Origin: JAUYQR01 sp963822435
GTDB lineage: Bacteria; Pseudomonadota; Alphaproteobacteria; Rhodobacterales; Rhodobacteraceae
Length of the DNA: 64,000 nucleotides
Direction: 5' to 3'
NCBI GenBank assembly: GCA_963822435.1
Contig: CAWGHN010000004.1
Coordinates: forward strand, 186,001 to 250,000
The position numbers and the translations under genes were made by a program. The notes below the pieces were generated by a model. The model ran no database searches and was not told the origin of the DNA. It saw only the letters and a list, made by a program, of their open reading frames with translations. Of this stretch, positions 50,921-61,777 are shown piece by piece. How positions within the stretch are numbered: the stretch's first letter is position 1; every line of letters begins with the position of its first letter.

Positions 50921-52042
50921 TTAGGCCCAATCCTCGTCCTGTCGGATTCCGGTTTTTACGGTCGCCGCTAGCAAGAGCGCAAATAAGAAGAACGAGAGAA
51001 AGCCCATAGCGGCAATGATGACTGGCGGAATGTTGCTTGGCGAGGTTGAGGCAACCGCCGTCGCAACCACGCGTGCATCGTCGGACACGAAGTTGGCCAT
51101 TTCGCGGATTTCAAACAGACGCTGAAGCATTTCGCGGTGGACGTTCGCCGTGACCTCTGCCTCGCGGGCGAGAGTTTTCAAGCTTGCGAGTGGTGCCGGT
51201 TCGCCGCCCAGCCCTCCGGCGTCATTCAGGGTGGCCAGACCGGACAGGGCGGCATTCAAAGAGGCAAGAGTGTCATCAAGCGGAGTTTCGGCCGCGTCGA
51301 CTTCATTGTTTGCGAGCAATTCCTCTATGGTCGCAATTCCCTTCTCGAGGCTGGCGACCGCTTGGCTTAAGGTCTGCTCTTGCTCTGTGGTTACAGACCC
51401 TTGCAGGCTCCGGGCCTCGGCCAGCTTCTGGTCGGCCGCCTGTGCCGACGCCGCGAGGACCGCCACGCGCCGTTCAACTTCGTCGCCGATCTTTTGCAGT
51501 TCGGCCGCCTTGAGTTCACGCTGCGTTTGCAGAAATTGCGCAACGACCTCGTTGGCGACAAAAGCCGCGAGGTCCGGGTTTTCCGCCGAAAACGACACCT
51601 CGATTATATCTGCGGAATTCACGCGCCGGACGCTGAGGTTGTTGGCGATGAATTCCCGCACCTGCGCTGGCGCGGTGGGGATCGTTGATGCGGGGCCTGC
51701 CTTGGTCGGGTCGTTCAGCAAAGCCTGCGCGACCCGATCCAGAGTCTGCGGCGACCGCAACAGTTGAACCTGGGTGTCCAGCACAACCTTGTCCCTGCTG
51801 AGGTCGAGGGTCGCCGGTTCGTAATTCAGAACCGACAGCGAGTAGGGGCTCATCAGAAGGGAAGCGCTGGACGTGTAGGTGTCACGGCTGTAAAAACCGC
51901 TCCCGTACCCAATTGCCGCACCCACCACACCAAACGCAAGAACTGCCCAGATCCGATCACGAATAAGGGAAAGCGGCGTGGTGCGAGACTCGACTTGTTC
52001 CAAGGGTAGATCCTCTTGCGCTGTCAAAGGTATTCTCGGCAT
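50921..52042 (-). CDS. Wzz/chain-length determinant-like protein
   Basis: About 373 residues with one N-terminal (IWAVLAFGVVGAAIGYGSGFY) and one C-terminal (IPPVIIAAMGFLSFFLFALLLAATV) membrane helix flanking a periplasmic coiled coil, the polysaccharide co-polymerase layout. No tyrosine-kinase domain is fused. It sets polymer length or supports export. The frame starts nine codons further up; I prefer MPRIPLTAQE because it begins right before the family's cytoplasmic head. It is convergent with the beta-helix gene and divergent from the next glycosyltransferase. Confidence 0.85.
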   Translation of the reverse strand: MPRIPLTAQEDLPLEQVESRTTPLSLIRDRIWAVLAFGVVGAAIGYGSGFYSRDTYTSSASLLMSPYSLSVLNYEPATLDLSRDKVVLDTQVQLLRSPQTLDRVAQALLNDPTKAGPASTIPTAPAQVREFIANNLSVRRVNSADIIEVSFSAENPDLAAFVANEVVAQFLQTQRELKAAELQKIGDEVERRVAVLAASAQAADQKLAEARSLQGSVTTEQEQTLSQAVASLEKGIATIEELLANNEVDAAETPLDDTLASLNAALSGLATLNDAGGLGGEPAPLASLKTLAREAEVTANVHREMLQRLFEIREMANFVSDDARVVATAVASTSPSNIPPVIIAAMGFLSFFLFALLLAATVKTGIRQDEDWA

Positions 52043-52125
52043 GCTATGCAAGGCCTTGTGATTGAACAAATAGCCATAAGGTTGCCCCGACGCCAGATAG
52101 TTCGCCGATGTGTATGTGAAACTTT

Positions 52126-53271
52126 ATGAAAAAGAGTTCGAAAAACACCGTTTCCCAGGACAGATTTCAACACATTGCCCTTTTCCTGCCGAACTTTGAT
52201 GGTGGCGGTGCCGAACGGGCGTTTGTCAACCTTGCGCGCGGTATCGCGGAATTGGGCCATCGTGTTGATCTTGTCGTGGGGAGCGCGGCGGGGCCACTGC
52301 GAGCCGAAGTTTCGCCCTTGGTGAGGGTCATCGATCTGGCCGCCTCCCGGCTGGCATTCGCGCTTCCGGGGCTGATCCGCTATCTGCGATCGGAGCGGCC
52401 GGACCTGCTCTATTCCGCGCTGGAAGAGGCCGGCATCCTGGCGCTGATGGCGCGCAGGCTTTCGTGGGTTTCGACACGGATCATCCCAAGCATTCGCAAC
52501 ACGCTGTCGGACGAAGCGCGGGTTTCGTCGCCAAAACGCAAGCTGCTGCTGGTGCTTGCGCGCTGGCTTTACCCTTCGGCGGACGCGGTCATTGCAGTAT
52601 CCAAGGGAGTGGCAAGAGATGCCGCCGGGGTCTTGCATCTGCCGCTGGCGTCGATCCACGTCATTCGCAACCCCACCTTGACACCGGAGCTGCGCGAGGC
52701 TGCGATGCAGCCCGTCGATCACCCGTGGTTCGCGCCGAAGTCGGTGCCCGTCATCCTTGGCTGCGGCCGCCTTGCGCCTCAGAAGGATTTCGCGACGCTG
52801 ATCGAGGCCTTCGCGCTGGTCAGGGCCAAGGCGCTATGCCGGCTGATGATCCTTGGCGAGGGCCCGCTGCGGCAGGACCTGTCCCGTCTGGCCGAGGAAC
52901 GGGGTATTGCGGAGGACGTGGCGATGCCCGGCTTTGACGCCAACCCCTACCGATTCATGGGAAAATGCGACGTTTTCGTGCTATCGTCGCTGTTCGAGGG
53001 CTCGCCCAATGTGGTTGTGCAAGCCCTTGCGTGTGGCGCCCCGGTTGTCTCGACCGATTGCCCGAGCGGCCCCGACGAGATTTTGGAGGGTGTCGCGCGG
53101 GGAAAATTGGTGCCGGTTGGAAATGCGAAGCGTATGGCGGATGCGATCGGCTGGTTTCTGGGGGACGGTGCAGAAGGTCCGGTGTTCGTCGACCTTGCCG
53201 GCTTCGATCATATCGAAGCTGCGCGCAACTATCTGGACGTGCTTGAACAGGGATCAGCGAGGGGCAATTGA
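52126..53271 (+). CDS. Glycosyltransferase family 4
   Basis: A 381-residue GT-B enzyme: IALFLPNFDGGGAERAFVNLARGI at the N-terminus, IRYLRSERPDLLYSALEEAGI, and the donor domain VPVILGCGRLAPQKDFATLIEAFALVRAKA, LMILGEGPLRQDL and LSSLFEGSPNVVVQALACGAPVVSTDCPSGPDEIL. It belongs to the same group as PglA/WcaL-like enzymes that extend a lipid-linked sugar. Its specificity cannot be deduced. It is followed by a second GT4 gene 40 bases on. Confidence 0.92.
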   Translation: MKKSSKNTVSQDRFQHIALFLPNFDGGGAERAFVNLARGIAELGHRVDLVVGSAAGPLRAEVSPLVRVIDLAASRLAFALPGLIRYLRSERPDLLYSALEEAGILALMARRLSWVSTRIIPSIRNTLSDEARVSSPKRKLLLVLARWLYPSADAVIAVSKGVARDAAGVLHLPLASIHVIRNPTLTPELREAAMQPVDHPWFAPKSVPVILGCGRLAPQKDFATLIEAFALVRAKALCRLMILGEGPLRQDLSRLAEERGIAEDVAMPGFDANPYRFMGKCDVFVLSSLFEGSPNVVVQALACGAPVVSTDCPSGPDEILEGVARGKLVPVGNAKRMADAIGWFLGDGAEGPVFVDLAGFDHIEAARNYLDVLEQGSARGN

Positions 53272-53313
53272 GCTTTGATTGCGGTTTGATCAGAAAAAGT
53301 ATTGGGCGGTAAA

Positions 53314-54444
53314 ATGGTGCATGATTTGCGGGTTCTTCAGGTTATCGACCATCTCAAAGTAGGTGGCGCCCAAAGACTTCTTGAAGTCTTGCGGTCCGGA
53401 ACACCTGCAGACAGCACGATGGAAATTCTCTCGATGGGGTCGAAAAGCGATCCGCTTTACGGGCGGCTGTCGCGAGGAAGCGTTCGGATTGACGTGGAGC
53501 CGAATTGCCGTCTGTGGAAGCCAACCTCTTATGTAAGGGCTTTCAAGGTTATCCGCCGCATAAAGCCGGACGTTATTCACCTTCACCTGACCCACGCGAC
53601 GATTATTGGCGCGGTCGCAGGCAAGATGGCGGGGTGTCCCGTGGTTGCGAGCGTCCACAATACCAATACGGTTCAAGTGGCGGGCTTGCGCGGATCCTTT
53701 CTGCGCTTCCTTGAAACGGCGTCAATTCGATTGTTCGTCGACCGGGTCATTTTTGTAGGCAAGGTCACGGCAGAGGCAAACCGACACCGCTTCGGGCGGG
53801 TTCCAATGGTCACCATCGACAACGTGGTTGAGCCACCTGATCGTGCCTTGGCGGCGCGTCGCAACGAAACCCGCGTTGCCTATGGGGCAAAAGCTGGGGG
53901 TGTCGTGGTTCTGTCGGCTGGTCGCCTGACCAAGACGAAGAACATCGGCCTCTTGCAGGAGGCATTTGCCAAAGTGGTTGCTGCCCACCCCGAAGCGCGG
54001 CTTTGGATTTGTGGGAACGGCGAGACGGCATCGGATCTTGCCGCCCAAGCGGCATCATTGGGAATTGCCGAAGCGGTGGTCTTTCTGGGAGAGCGGAATG
54101 ATGTTCCGGTACTTATGCATGCCGCGGACATCTATGTGCTAAGCTCGGACGCCGAAGGCCTGCCGCTGGCTTTGCTGGAAGCGATGTCTGCGGGATTGCC
54201 GGTTGTTGCGACCGCAGTAGGCAGTGTTCCCGACTATGTGGAGGGAGGCGCAGGTCTGATTGTGCCACCTGGAAAGGTTGAACTTTTTGCCGACGCGCTC
54301 GACAGAATGGTTGGCGATGCGGCCTTCAGAATCGACGCCGGGCGTGTGGCACGCGAGCGGGCGGCAGGGTTCACCGACGTCGCGAAATGGCGCGCGGCAC
54401 TGTTTGCCGAATACAAGATCGCGCTGAAAGGCAACAGCTTGTGA
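53314..54444 (+). CDS. Glycosyltransferase family 4
   Basis: A 376-residue GT-B enzyme starting VLQVIDHLKVGGAQRLLEVL. DVIHLHLTHATIIGAVAGKMAG lies mid-N-domain, and the donor domain has GVVVLSAGRLTKTKNIGLLQEAFAKV, LWICGNGETASDL and LSSDAEGLPLALLEAMSAGLPVVATAVG. The ATG at 53314 (MVHDLRV) is the natural start; a TTG four codons earlier is possible. It lies tail to tail with the Wzx-like gene, only four bases apart. Confidence 0.92.
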   Translation: MVHDLRVLQVIDHLKVGGAQRLLEVLRSGTPADSTMEILSMGSKSDPLYGRLSRGSVRIDVEPNCRLWKPTSYVRAFKVIRRIKPDVIHLHLTHATIIGAVAGKMAGCPVVASVHNTNTVQVAGLRGSFLRFLETASIRLFVDRVIFVGKVTAEANRHRFGRVPMVTIDNVVEPPDRALAARRNETRVAYGAKAGGVVVLSAGRLTKTKNIGLLQEAFAKVVAAHPEARLWICGNGETASDLAAQAASLGIAEAVVFLGERNDVPVLMHAADIYVLSSDAEGLPLALLEAMSAGLPVVATAVGSVPDYVEGGAGLIVPPGKVELFADALDRMVGDAAFRIDAGRVARERAAGFTDVAKWRAALFAEYKIALKGNSL

Positions 54445-54448
54445 CGCG

Positions 54449-55918
54449 CTAAAACCTGCGCGACGCCCCTAATCTTTGCGCCGCAGTTTTCAGCTTTTGC
54501 TGCTCGTCGGGTGACAGGACGACCGCATAGGCGAGCGTTAGCAAAAGGATCGTCACAGCCGCGAAGGTCCCCAAACTGGCGGTAAGGCCAACTTCATGAT
54601 CGACATAAGTCATGATCGCGCCACCAAGCAGCGTCAGTGGAACGATAATCACAAAGCTGGCCGTATCCCACTTCAGGTCATAAACCCGGCTTGCCATCAC
54701 CGTCAGGACTACCGTCCGAACGATGCTGCCGAGCAGGACTGCGACAGACACGCCCAAGAGGCCGAAGGCGGGGGCGAAGACCAACATGCTTAGAACCGTA
54801 GCCAGTGTCCCGAGGATATACGCGGCAAGCTTCAGGCCCGTCCGCCGTTGCAGGATAAGCCCGATCTCGGTGATCCAACTGATGGACTCAATCGCCATGG
54901 CCATAAGAAGCGGAAACACGATGACCGCAGCCCCGACGTATTTCTCGCTGGCAAGGACAATGATCATCGGCTTTGCCACGCTGGATAACGCGAGAACCAG
55001 AAGGCAGGACAGAAGCACGAGGATTTTGAGAATAAGGTTGTAGGTGGCCTGTGCGTCGGGGCGCTTTCCGATCGACAGGGCAAAGGGCTCCCATGCGGAC
55101 TGGAACGCAAAGGCGAAAAGCCCGAACAGCATGGTGATCTTGGCGCCGGCGGCATAAAGCCCAAGCGCATCCGTTGTAAGCAGCAGCGCCACTAGCGAGC
55201 GTTCAACCAGTGGAACAATCCGCCGAAGCGCGCTGATTGCGCCATAAGGCAATGTGTAATGCAGCATTTGCAGCACGTAATGCAATCTCGGGGTCAGTTT
55301 CAGCCAGCCCCTGATATAGTAGATGCCAATTCCCGCAAACACGACAGAGGCGAGCAGCCCGGCAAACAGAATCCCACGAACCGAGGCATCGAACAGGAAG
55401 ATTGCGGTCAGCCAGCAGACAGCCTGGGTGAACGAAAACCCGACGGAAAGGAAGATGTACTTGTTTCGTGAGAACGTGACCCGCAGCAAAACGACAACAA
55501 AATTCAGCAAGACAAGGAAGGGCGCTTGCAGCAGCAGCATGTTGAAGGCTGGCAGGAATTCCTGCTCGACGCCAAGAAGCGAAAGCGCGTACCCGCCCAG
55601 AAGCCAAGTCAGGGGCAGAGCAACGGCCAGGACGTAAAGCCGCAGGAAGAACGACTGGGAGATAAGCTCGCGCCGCGTTTCATGATCTTCATACTCGAAG
55701 AAATAGCGCGCAACGCCGCTATCCTGGCCAAACACCAGAAACACCGTCAAAAACCCGCCAAAGACCTGAAGAATGTCAAAGACGCCATATTCTGCCACGG
55801 CAAGATGCCGGACGATGATGGGAAACGTGATCAGGGACGCAAAGCGGCTGACCGCGGCCGCCATTCCGTAAATGGCAGAATCCTTGGCAAGAAAGCGCAA
55901 GCGGCCGCCAAGGCTCAT
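54449..55918 (-). CDS. Polysaccharide flippase (Wzx/MATE-like)
   Basis: About 489 residues and at least twelve hydrophobic helices. N-terminus: LAKDSAIYGMAAAVSRFASLITFPIIVRHLAVAEYGVFDILQVFGGF, the typical first two helices of oligosaccharide flippases (PF01943/PF13440 type). It moves lipid-linked repeat units across the inner membrane for polymerisation. The frame is open 38 codons further, but that part is polar and unlike the family, so I place the start at MSLGGRLRFLA. Confidence 0.88.
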   Translation of the reverse strand: MSLGGRLRFLAKDSAIYGMAAAVSRFASLITFPIIVRHLAVAEYGVFDILQVFGGFLTVFLVFGQDSGVARYFFEYEDHETRRELISQSFFLRLYVLAVALPLTWLLGGYALSLLGVEQEFLPAFNMLLLQAPFLVLLNFVVVLLRVTFSRNKYIFLSVGFSFTQAVCWLTAIFLFDASVRGILFAGLLASVVFAGIGIYYIRGWLKLTPRLHYVLQMLHYTLPYGAISALRRIVPLVERSLVALLLTTDALGLYAAGAKITMLFGLFAFAFQSAWEPFALSIGKRPDAQATYNLILKILVLLSCLLVLALSSVAKPMIIVLASEKYVGAAVIVFPLLMAMAIESISWITEIGLILQRRTGLKLAAYILGTLATVLSMLVFAPAFGLLGVSVAVLLGSIVRTVVLTVMASRVYDLKWDTASFVIIVPLTLLGGAIMTYVDHEVGLTASLGTFAAVTILLLTLAYAVVLSPDEQQKLKTAAQRLGASRRF

Positions 55919-56211
55919 CGCGGAAGGATCGCCAGGGTGCGGGTTCTTTTCCAGGTCGGACCTCTGTCGTGCGTCAAGCTGCCTTGGCGGACACGTTATC
56001 GAACCAGCGTCTGCCAGCAATATCAAATGCATTCAAGCCTTCAGGTTCCGCAGTGTGGATGCCTGGCGCGATCAGGGCGGGTTTAACCTGTTGTGGCGCA
56101 ACCCCTTCCTGAGCGGCCGCAGTTCGGATACCGTGACGCCGCAGACATCTTCAAACCTTTGCATTGGAAGGGTTGTCAGTCTGGCGAAGATTGGTCAATG
56201 TCTGAGGTGAA

Positions 56212-57363
56212 ATGAAGAAGACGTTTCTGTTTGTAATGCCCGGCGTCGTCCCGATAGCCAACCTTCGAGTGTGTCACTTACTTTCAGAAGCCTTTCCTGA
56301 TCTGAAGTGCGAGGTTCTGGATTGTTCGAGGGAATTGAGATCCAGACCGATAGCTTTAATGTCGATCTGCGTTCGCACCGCAATAGAAGCGGGGCCGGGT
56401 ATCTTCAAAAGTCGCAGCGCCCTTCGTGACGCAATTCTGCGAAGTGTCGCCACCGAGAACTGGATCAAGAAGCGGGTTGCGAGGCGGGTGTCGGCCGCCA
56501 ACGTTGCCTTTACGTTCCAGATGCAGTCTCTGTTTGACGCGAGCGTTCCTGATTGCCCTAATTTTGTGTTCACGGACCACACGCGCCTGGAGAACCTGAA
56601 TTATCCCGCGAGTGATCAAGGCTCGGCACCCCCGCAACGGCGGATAGATCGTGAAACCGAAATCTATGCGAATGCGAAAATGGTGTTTGTCCGTAGTGAA
56701 AACATCAAAAGATCGCTGATCGAGCAGTATCGCATCAACCCGCACATGGTTGAAGTTGTTTACGCGGGATCAAATCTTCAGGGTGAGAGGGCGCATCAGC
56801 CCGACACCCTTGACCGAGATCCCTATACGATACTTTTCGTGGGGCTTGATTGGGAGCGCAAGGGAGGACCGGAGCTTCTGGCTGCATTCCGGCTGCTGCG
56901 ACAGACGCATCCCCAAGCCCGCCTTGTGATTGCGGGGGCAGCACCCGTGATACCCGGTGACATTGAGGGTATTGAAGTCGTCGGCGAGGTTTCCATCGCC
57001 GATCTCGGCGAACTTTATCAGCGAGCCGGCATCTTTTGCCTGCCGACCCGGCGAGAGCCGTTTGGAATTGTATTCCTGGAGGCGATGGAACACGGCCTGC
57101 CGGTCGTTGGTACCGATATCGGCGCGCAGGTCGATTTCATTCGCAACGGCGAGACTGGTTTCCGCGTCCCGGTTCGTGACCCCGAAGCTCTTGCCGCGGC
57201 CCTGCGCAGGCTTTGCGATGATCCAGAGGCGGCCAGGGCCATGGGGCAGCGGGGTGAGCGGCTTATCCGCGAGAGGTACAATTGGAAAAGCGTCGTCGCC
57301 AAGATGACCGCAACCATCCGCAGCGTTCTAAAGGACCGGCTCAAAGGGACCGCAGGCGAGTAG
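56212..57363 (+). CDS. Glycosyltransferase family 4
   Basis: A 383-residue GT-B enzyme: TFLFVMPGVVPIANLRVCHLLSEAF, later YTILFVGLDWERKGGPELLAAFRLLRQTHPQARLVIAGAAP and LPTRREPFGIVFLEAMEHGLPVVGTDIGAQ with the EX7E region. It is the last sugar-transfer gene of the cluster, separated from it by ~300 bases after the Wzx start. Donor unknown. Confidence 0.9.
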   Translation: MKKTFLFVMPGVVPIANLRVCHLLSEAFPDLKCEVLDCSRELRSRPIALMSICVRTAIEAGPGIFKSRSALRDAILRSVATENWIKKRVARRVSAANVAFTFQMQSLFDASVPDCPNFVFTDHTRLENLNYPASDQGSAPPQRRIDRETEIYANAKMVFVRSENIKRSLIEQYRINPHMVEVVYAGSNLQGERAHQPDTLDRDPYTILFVGLDWERKGGPELLAAFRLLRQTHPQARLVIAGAAPVIPGDIEGIEVVGEVSIADLGELYQRAGIFCLPTRREPFGIVFLEAMEHGLPVVGTDIGAQVDFIRNGETGFRVPVRDPEALAAALRRLCDDPEAARAMGQRGERLIRERYNWKSVVAKMTATIRSVLKDRLKGTAGE

Positions 57364-57414
57364 CCAGCGTTTCGCGGTGCGGCGAGAAAAGGGGGCGTTG
57401 GCCAACAACGCGGG

Positions 57415-58653
57415 TTACGGAGTGGCAGCTTTCGGCAAAAGCGCCGGGGGCAAGGCGGAATAGCCGCCACGCCCCGCGACCCAGGTGCGCACAGGTGCCG
57501 GGGCGTGCCCCTCGGGCCAATCAAGCAGCACAAGGTCGGCGCGCAGGCCCGGTTCAATACGTCCACGGTCGGCAAGGCCCATCGCTGCCGCAGGGTTGGC
57601 CGAGACCAGTTTCCAAAGCGCGGGCAGGGGGGCGATCCGGTCAGCAGAAAGCCGCACCATCGCGCCAAGCATGGCGGGGTAGAAATAATCCGACGCAAGG
57701 ATGTCGCACAGGCCGCGCGCGATCATGTCGGCCGCGCCGGGGCTGCCAAGATGGCTGCCGCCGCGCATGGCGTTCGGCGCGCCAAGCACTATGGGGTCTC
57801 CAGCCGCGCGGGCGGCGAGGAAGACGCGTTCGTGCATGGGGAATTCAGCGACAGTCGCGCCAAGGCCACGATACCAGCGGCGGGTTTCGACCTGACTGTC
57901 ATCGTGGCTGAGCATCGGGGCGCGGTGGGTGCGGGCCAGCGCGGCAATGCGTTCGATGCGAGCGGGAACCTCGTCGCGCTGCGCCCAGATGGTGGCCAGA
58001 AGGGTGACGTAGTCTGCGGTGGACATGTGGGCGCGTTTGGCACGGTCGGCCATCTTCTTCAGGAAGCCGTCGGCGGCAAGGTCGGTGACGGGATACTCCG
58101 CCACATGGTCGAACGGGCGGTCGTGGACGGCGATTTCGGGGTGCAGAACGCCCGATGAGGTATGGTCGTTGAACGCAAGTGCCGGGCGGTCTTGCCCGGC
58201 GAGGACATGGGCGATCAGGGGTTCCGCCTCGGCGCAGAAGGTTTCCCAGCGCAGTTGCAGGCGGTTGTCGGTGGTCAGGCGCGGGCGCAAAGCTTCAAGC
58301 GCGCGCACCACCTGCCAGCCGGTGTCGACACTGCGCAAGCCGGGTTCCCATGAAAGGGTGAGAGCATGGTAGGCGGTGGCGATGCCGTTCGAGGCCAGCT
58401 GCCGGTCGGTTTCCAGAAGCGCCGCTTCCAGCGGGACGGTAACGCCGGGGCGGGGCATGATCTGGCGTTCGAAGGCGTCGCCGTGCATGTCCACAAAAGC
58501 GGGGGCCAGAAGCCGGCCCTTGCCGGGCACGATCACAGCGCCGTCGCGGGCAACGTCGATGCCGGTGATCTGGCCCGCGTCGATGCGGAGGGAGCCGGTT
58601 TCGATCCGGTCGTCAAGGATAAGGCGGGCGCCTTCGATCAGTTCGGCAGTCAT
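57415..58653 (-). CDS. phnM: Ribose 1-methylphosphonate 5-triphosphate diphosphatase PhnM
   Basis: A 412-residue amidohydrolase-fold enzyme. LLAPAFVDMHGDAFERQIMPRPGV holds the metal ligands, followed by YHALTLSWEPGLRS, FNDHTSSGVLHPEIAVHD, APMLSHDDSQ and a C-terminal CDILASDYFYPAMLGAMVRL and GRIEPGLRADLVLLDWPEG. In the C-P lyase pathway it removes pyrophosphate from the PhnGHIL product. The core lyase genes are not in this window. The ATG overlaps the methyltransferase stop (ATGA) in the leftward phn operon. Confidence 0.92.
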   Translation of the reverse strand: MTAELIEGARLILDDRIETGSLRIDAGQITGIDVARDGAVIVPGKGRLLAPAFVDMHGDAFERQIMPRPGVTVPLEAALLETDRQLASNGIATAYHALTLSWEPGLRSVDTGWQVVRALEALRPRLTTDNRLQLRWETFCAEAEPLIAHVLAGQDRPALAFNDHTSSGVLHPEIAVHDRPFDHVAEYPVTDLAADGFLKKMADRAKRAHMSTADYVTLLATIWAQRDEVPARIERIAALARTHRAPMLSHDDSQVETRRWYRGLGATVAEFPMHERVFLAARAAGDPIVLGAPNAMRGGSHLGSPGAADMIARGLCDILASDYFYPAMLGAMVRLSADRIAPLPALWKLVSANPAAAMGLADRGRIEPGLRADLVLLDWPEGHAPAPVRTWVAGRGGYSALPPALLPKAATP

Positions 58654-59309
58654 GCCAGCCTCTCGGCCAGAAGGTGCCAGTGCCAGGAGCCGGGCTTTTC
58701 ATGCGGGCGGTCGTAAAGAGTGAACACCTCGAACCCCCACAAAAGCGCAAGAAGGTCGGGCGCGGTGCAGAAATAATGCGGGTGGACCTTGTCGCCGGGT
58801 CCATCAAAGACCCAGGTGTTGCGGCTGATCTCGCGGCCCTGCGCCTTGGCCAGTTCGTGCGGCAGGCGGCGGTTGGACAGCATGGTGGCCATGAAGCTGC
58901 CGCCGGGGCGGAGGACGCGGGCAACTTCGGCCAGTGTGCGGCGGACAACGGTTTCATCGCCGTGATAGATGACGTTCCAGGCGAGAACGTGGTCAAAGCT
59001 TCCCGCGTCGAAGGGCAGGGCGGTCATCGGGCCGTGGCTGGTCTCGATGGCTAGTGATTTGGTGAAGGCGGCGGCACCGATCGCGGCGACAGAGGCTTCG
59101 GCGGCATCGAGTGCGGTGACCTGATGGCCGAGTTCAGCAAGGCTGAGCGCGTGCCGACCGATGCCGGCGCCAAGGTCAAGGATGCGGCTGCCGGGGGCCA
59201 GCGTCTGGGCATGATCGACCACCCACGGTTCGGGCATGGCCCAGGGCGAAGAACCGTCGGCCCGTTGCCATTCGTCGTTCCAGTAGCGGTGCGCGGTGTC
59301 AGTGTTCAT
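58650..59309 (-). CDS. Class-I SAM-dependent methyltransferase within the phn operon
   Basis: A 219-residue Rossmann methyltransferase. Motif I is RILDLGAGIGRHALSLAELGHQVTALDAAEASV; later FDHVLAWNVIYHGD, VLRPGGSFMATM. It resembles TehB/ubiquinone-type small-molecule methyltransferases; no substrate can be named. It is locked between phnE and phnM by overlaps of a few bases at both ends (ATGA), so it belongs to the phosphonate function and was not randomly inserted. Confidence 0.85.
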   Translation of the reverse strand: MNTDTAHRYWNDEWQRADGSSPWAMPEPWVVDHAQTLAPGSRILDLGAGIGRHALSLAELGHQVTALDAAEASVAAIGAAAFTKSLAIETSHGPMTALPFDAGSFDHVLAWNVIYHGDETVVRRTLAEVARVLRPGGSFMATMLSNRRLPHELAKAQGREISRNTWVFDGPGDKVHPHYFCTAPDLLALLWGFEVFTLYDRPHEKPGSWHWHLLAERLA

Positions 59310-60099
59310 ATCAGTTTCCTACGGATCCAGCCCGAGCCCTGCTCGACGGCGATGACGAGGCCAAGCATCAGAAGGATGATTGCAAGGGCTTCGTCGTAGT
59401 TGAAGAGGTCGAAGGCAACCTTCAGGTCGACCCCGATGCCGCCTGCACCAACTAGGCCAAGCGCCGCCGAGCCGCGCACCGATTTCTCCAGCGCGAAAAG
59501 CGAGGTGGCGGTGAACGAAGGCAGGCAGGCCGGGAACACCGCCGACACGATCAGGCCAAGGCGGCTGGCGCCGATAGCGCGCAGAGCATCTTGCGGGCCG
59601 GGATCGGTTTCCTCCATCGCTTCGGCGAAGAAGCGGCCGGCAAAGCCGATCTTGTCGACCATGATCGCCATGACGCCGGCGGCGGGACCAAGGCCGACGA
59701 TGATGATGAAGATGATCGCCCAGACAAGATCTGGCACGGTGCGGAACAGCGCGATGACGGCGCGGGCGATGGTTCGGATCATAGGGTGCGGCGACAATTG
59801 GTCTGTCGCGAGGATGGCGAAGGGGATGGCGAGGACAAGGCCGAGAAAGCAGCCCGCCACAGCCATTTGCAGGGTTTCCAGCAGCTTCCATCCGATCGGG
59901 ACGATACGGGTAAAATCCGGCGGGAACATCTGCGTCAGCATCCCCGAGGGCGCGAAAAGTCGGGCGAGACCACGGCCGAGCTTGTCCAGCGCGGGGGCCG
60001 TCGTTGCAAGCGATGAGATGACGAGTGCCAGCACCAGCAGCAGGGCCAGGTATTCCGGCAAACTGCGATGCGCAAACCGGCGAGGGGCGGCAAGCGCGG

Positions 60100-60103
<4 letters not shown>
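59306..60103 (-). CDS. phnE: Phosphonate ABC transporter permease PhnE
   Basis: A 265-residue permease with five to six helices. The conserved loop AMEETDPGPQDALRAIGASRLGLIVSAVFPACLP is the ATPase coupling segment, and ALGLVGAGGIGVDLKVAFDLFNYDEALAIILLML is a PhnE hallmark. Only one PhnE is present, which may act as a homodimer. Its start overlaps the phnC stop by four bases. Confidence 0.93.
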
Positions 60104-60903
<800 letters not shown>

Positions 60904-60910
60904 CGGCGGA

Positions 60911-61777
60911 TCACTGGCCGACGAATTCGGTAAACTCGGTGATGCCGATGTTTTCGTACATCCGGCGCACCACGTCGTAGTCGGCGTCAGTCACCGTGGC
61001 GCTGAAACTGCCGCCGATGTACTTGGCGTTTTCTTCCGTGGTGGTCAGCGCGGCCAGCAGCGCGTCCCCCTTGTCAGCAAAGGTCTTGCGCACGGTTTCG
61101 ACCACCTCGGGTGCCACGGTCGGCGAGACCAGAAGGACGTCGTTCGGCAGGGTCACGCCCTTTGCGATGGTGCGGAATTTCTGATCCGGGAACTTCTTGG
61201 TGATGCTGTCGATGTGGGTGCGGTTCAGGCCGATAGCACCGATATCGCCCGCAATCAGCGCCTCGACAGCGACGTTGCGGTTCAGGAACACCGGCTCGTA
61301 ATCGGTCGAATAGATCAGGCCCGCTTCCGCCAGCAGCGTGACCGGGCCAAGGTGTTGTGACGTGGAGCCGATCTCGCCGAACGACACCTTCATGCCCTTG
61401 AGGTCGGCGGGCGTCTGCACCGGGCTTTGGTCCAGCACGACGAGGGTGGAGTAGTAGTCCGGCCGGTTCCACGTGACGACAGGCTGGGCGTTCAGGCGGG
61501 CGTTGAACACCACGTATTCAGCCGGGCCGGTCAGCACGAAATCGACCTGATCGGCGGCCATCGCCTCGACCGCAACGGTGCGGCCCGACACCGGGAAAAA
61601 TTCAACCTTGAGGCCCGAAGCGGCCTCGAACGCGTCCTTGAAGGGGCCCATCTCGCGCTGGAGGGTTTCCAGACCGTCGATGTCGGTGACGGCGAAGCGG
61701 ATCGTTTCCTGGGCAACGGCTTGCGAGGCGGCGAAGGCACCGAGGGTGACAAGAGTGGAGAGAACGAAGTGTTTCAT
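60911..61777 (-). CDS. phnD: Phosphonate-binding periplasmic protein PhnD
   Basis: About 288 residues from the ATG of MKHFVLSTLVTLGAFAASQAVAQ, a clean Sec signal peptide. Mature part: IRFAVTDIDGLETLQREMGPFKDAFEAASGLKVEFFPVSGRTVAVEAMAADQVDFVLTGPAEYVV, the PhnD fold, then MKVSFGEIGSTSQHLGP. The frame extends 24 codons upstream without a leader. It is the first gene of the leftward operon, so its ~300-bp upstream gap should hold the promoter; a Pho box could not be assigned by eye. Confidence 0.93.
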   Translation of the reverse strand: MKHFVLSTLVTLGAFAASQAVAQETIRFAVTDIDGLETLQREMGPFKDAFEAASGLKVEFFPVSGRTVAVEAMAADQVDFVLTGPAEYVVFNARLNAQPVVTWNRPDYYSTLVVLDQSPVQTPADLKGMKVSFGEIGSTSQHLGPVTLLAEAGLIYSTDYEPVFLNRNVAVEALIAGDIGAIGLNRTHIDSITKKFPDQKFRTIAKGVTLPNDVLLVSPTVAPEVVETVRKTFADKGDALLAALTTTEENAKYIGGSFSATVTDADYDVVRRMYENIGITEFTEFVGQ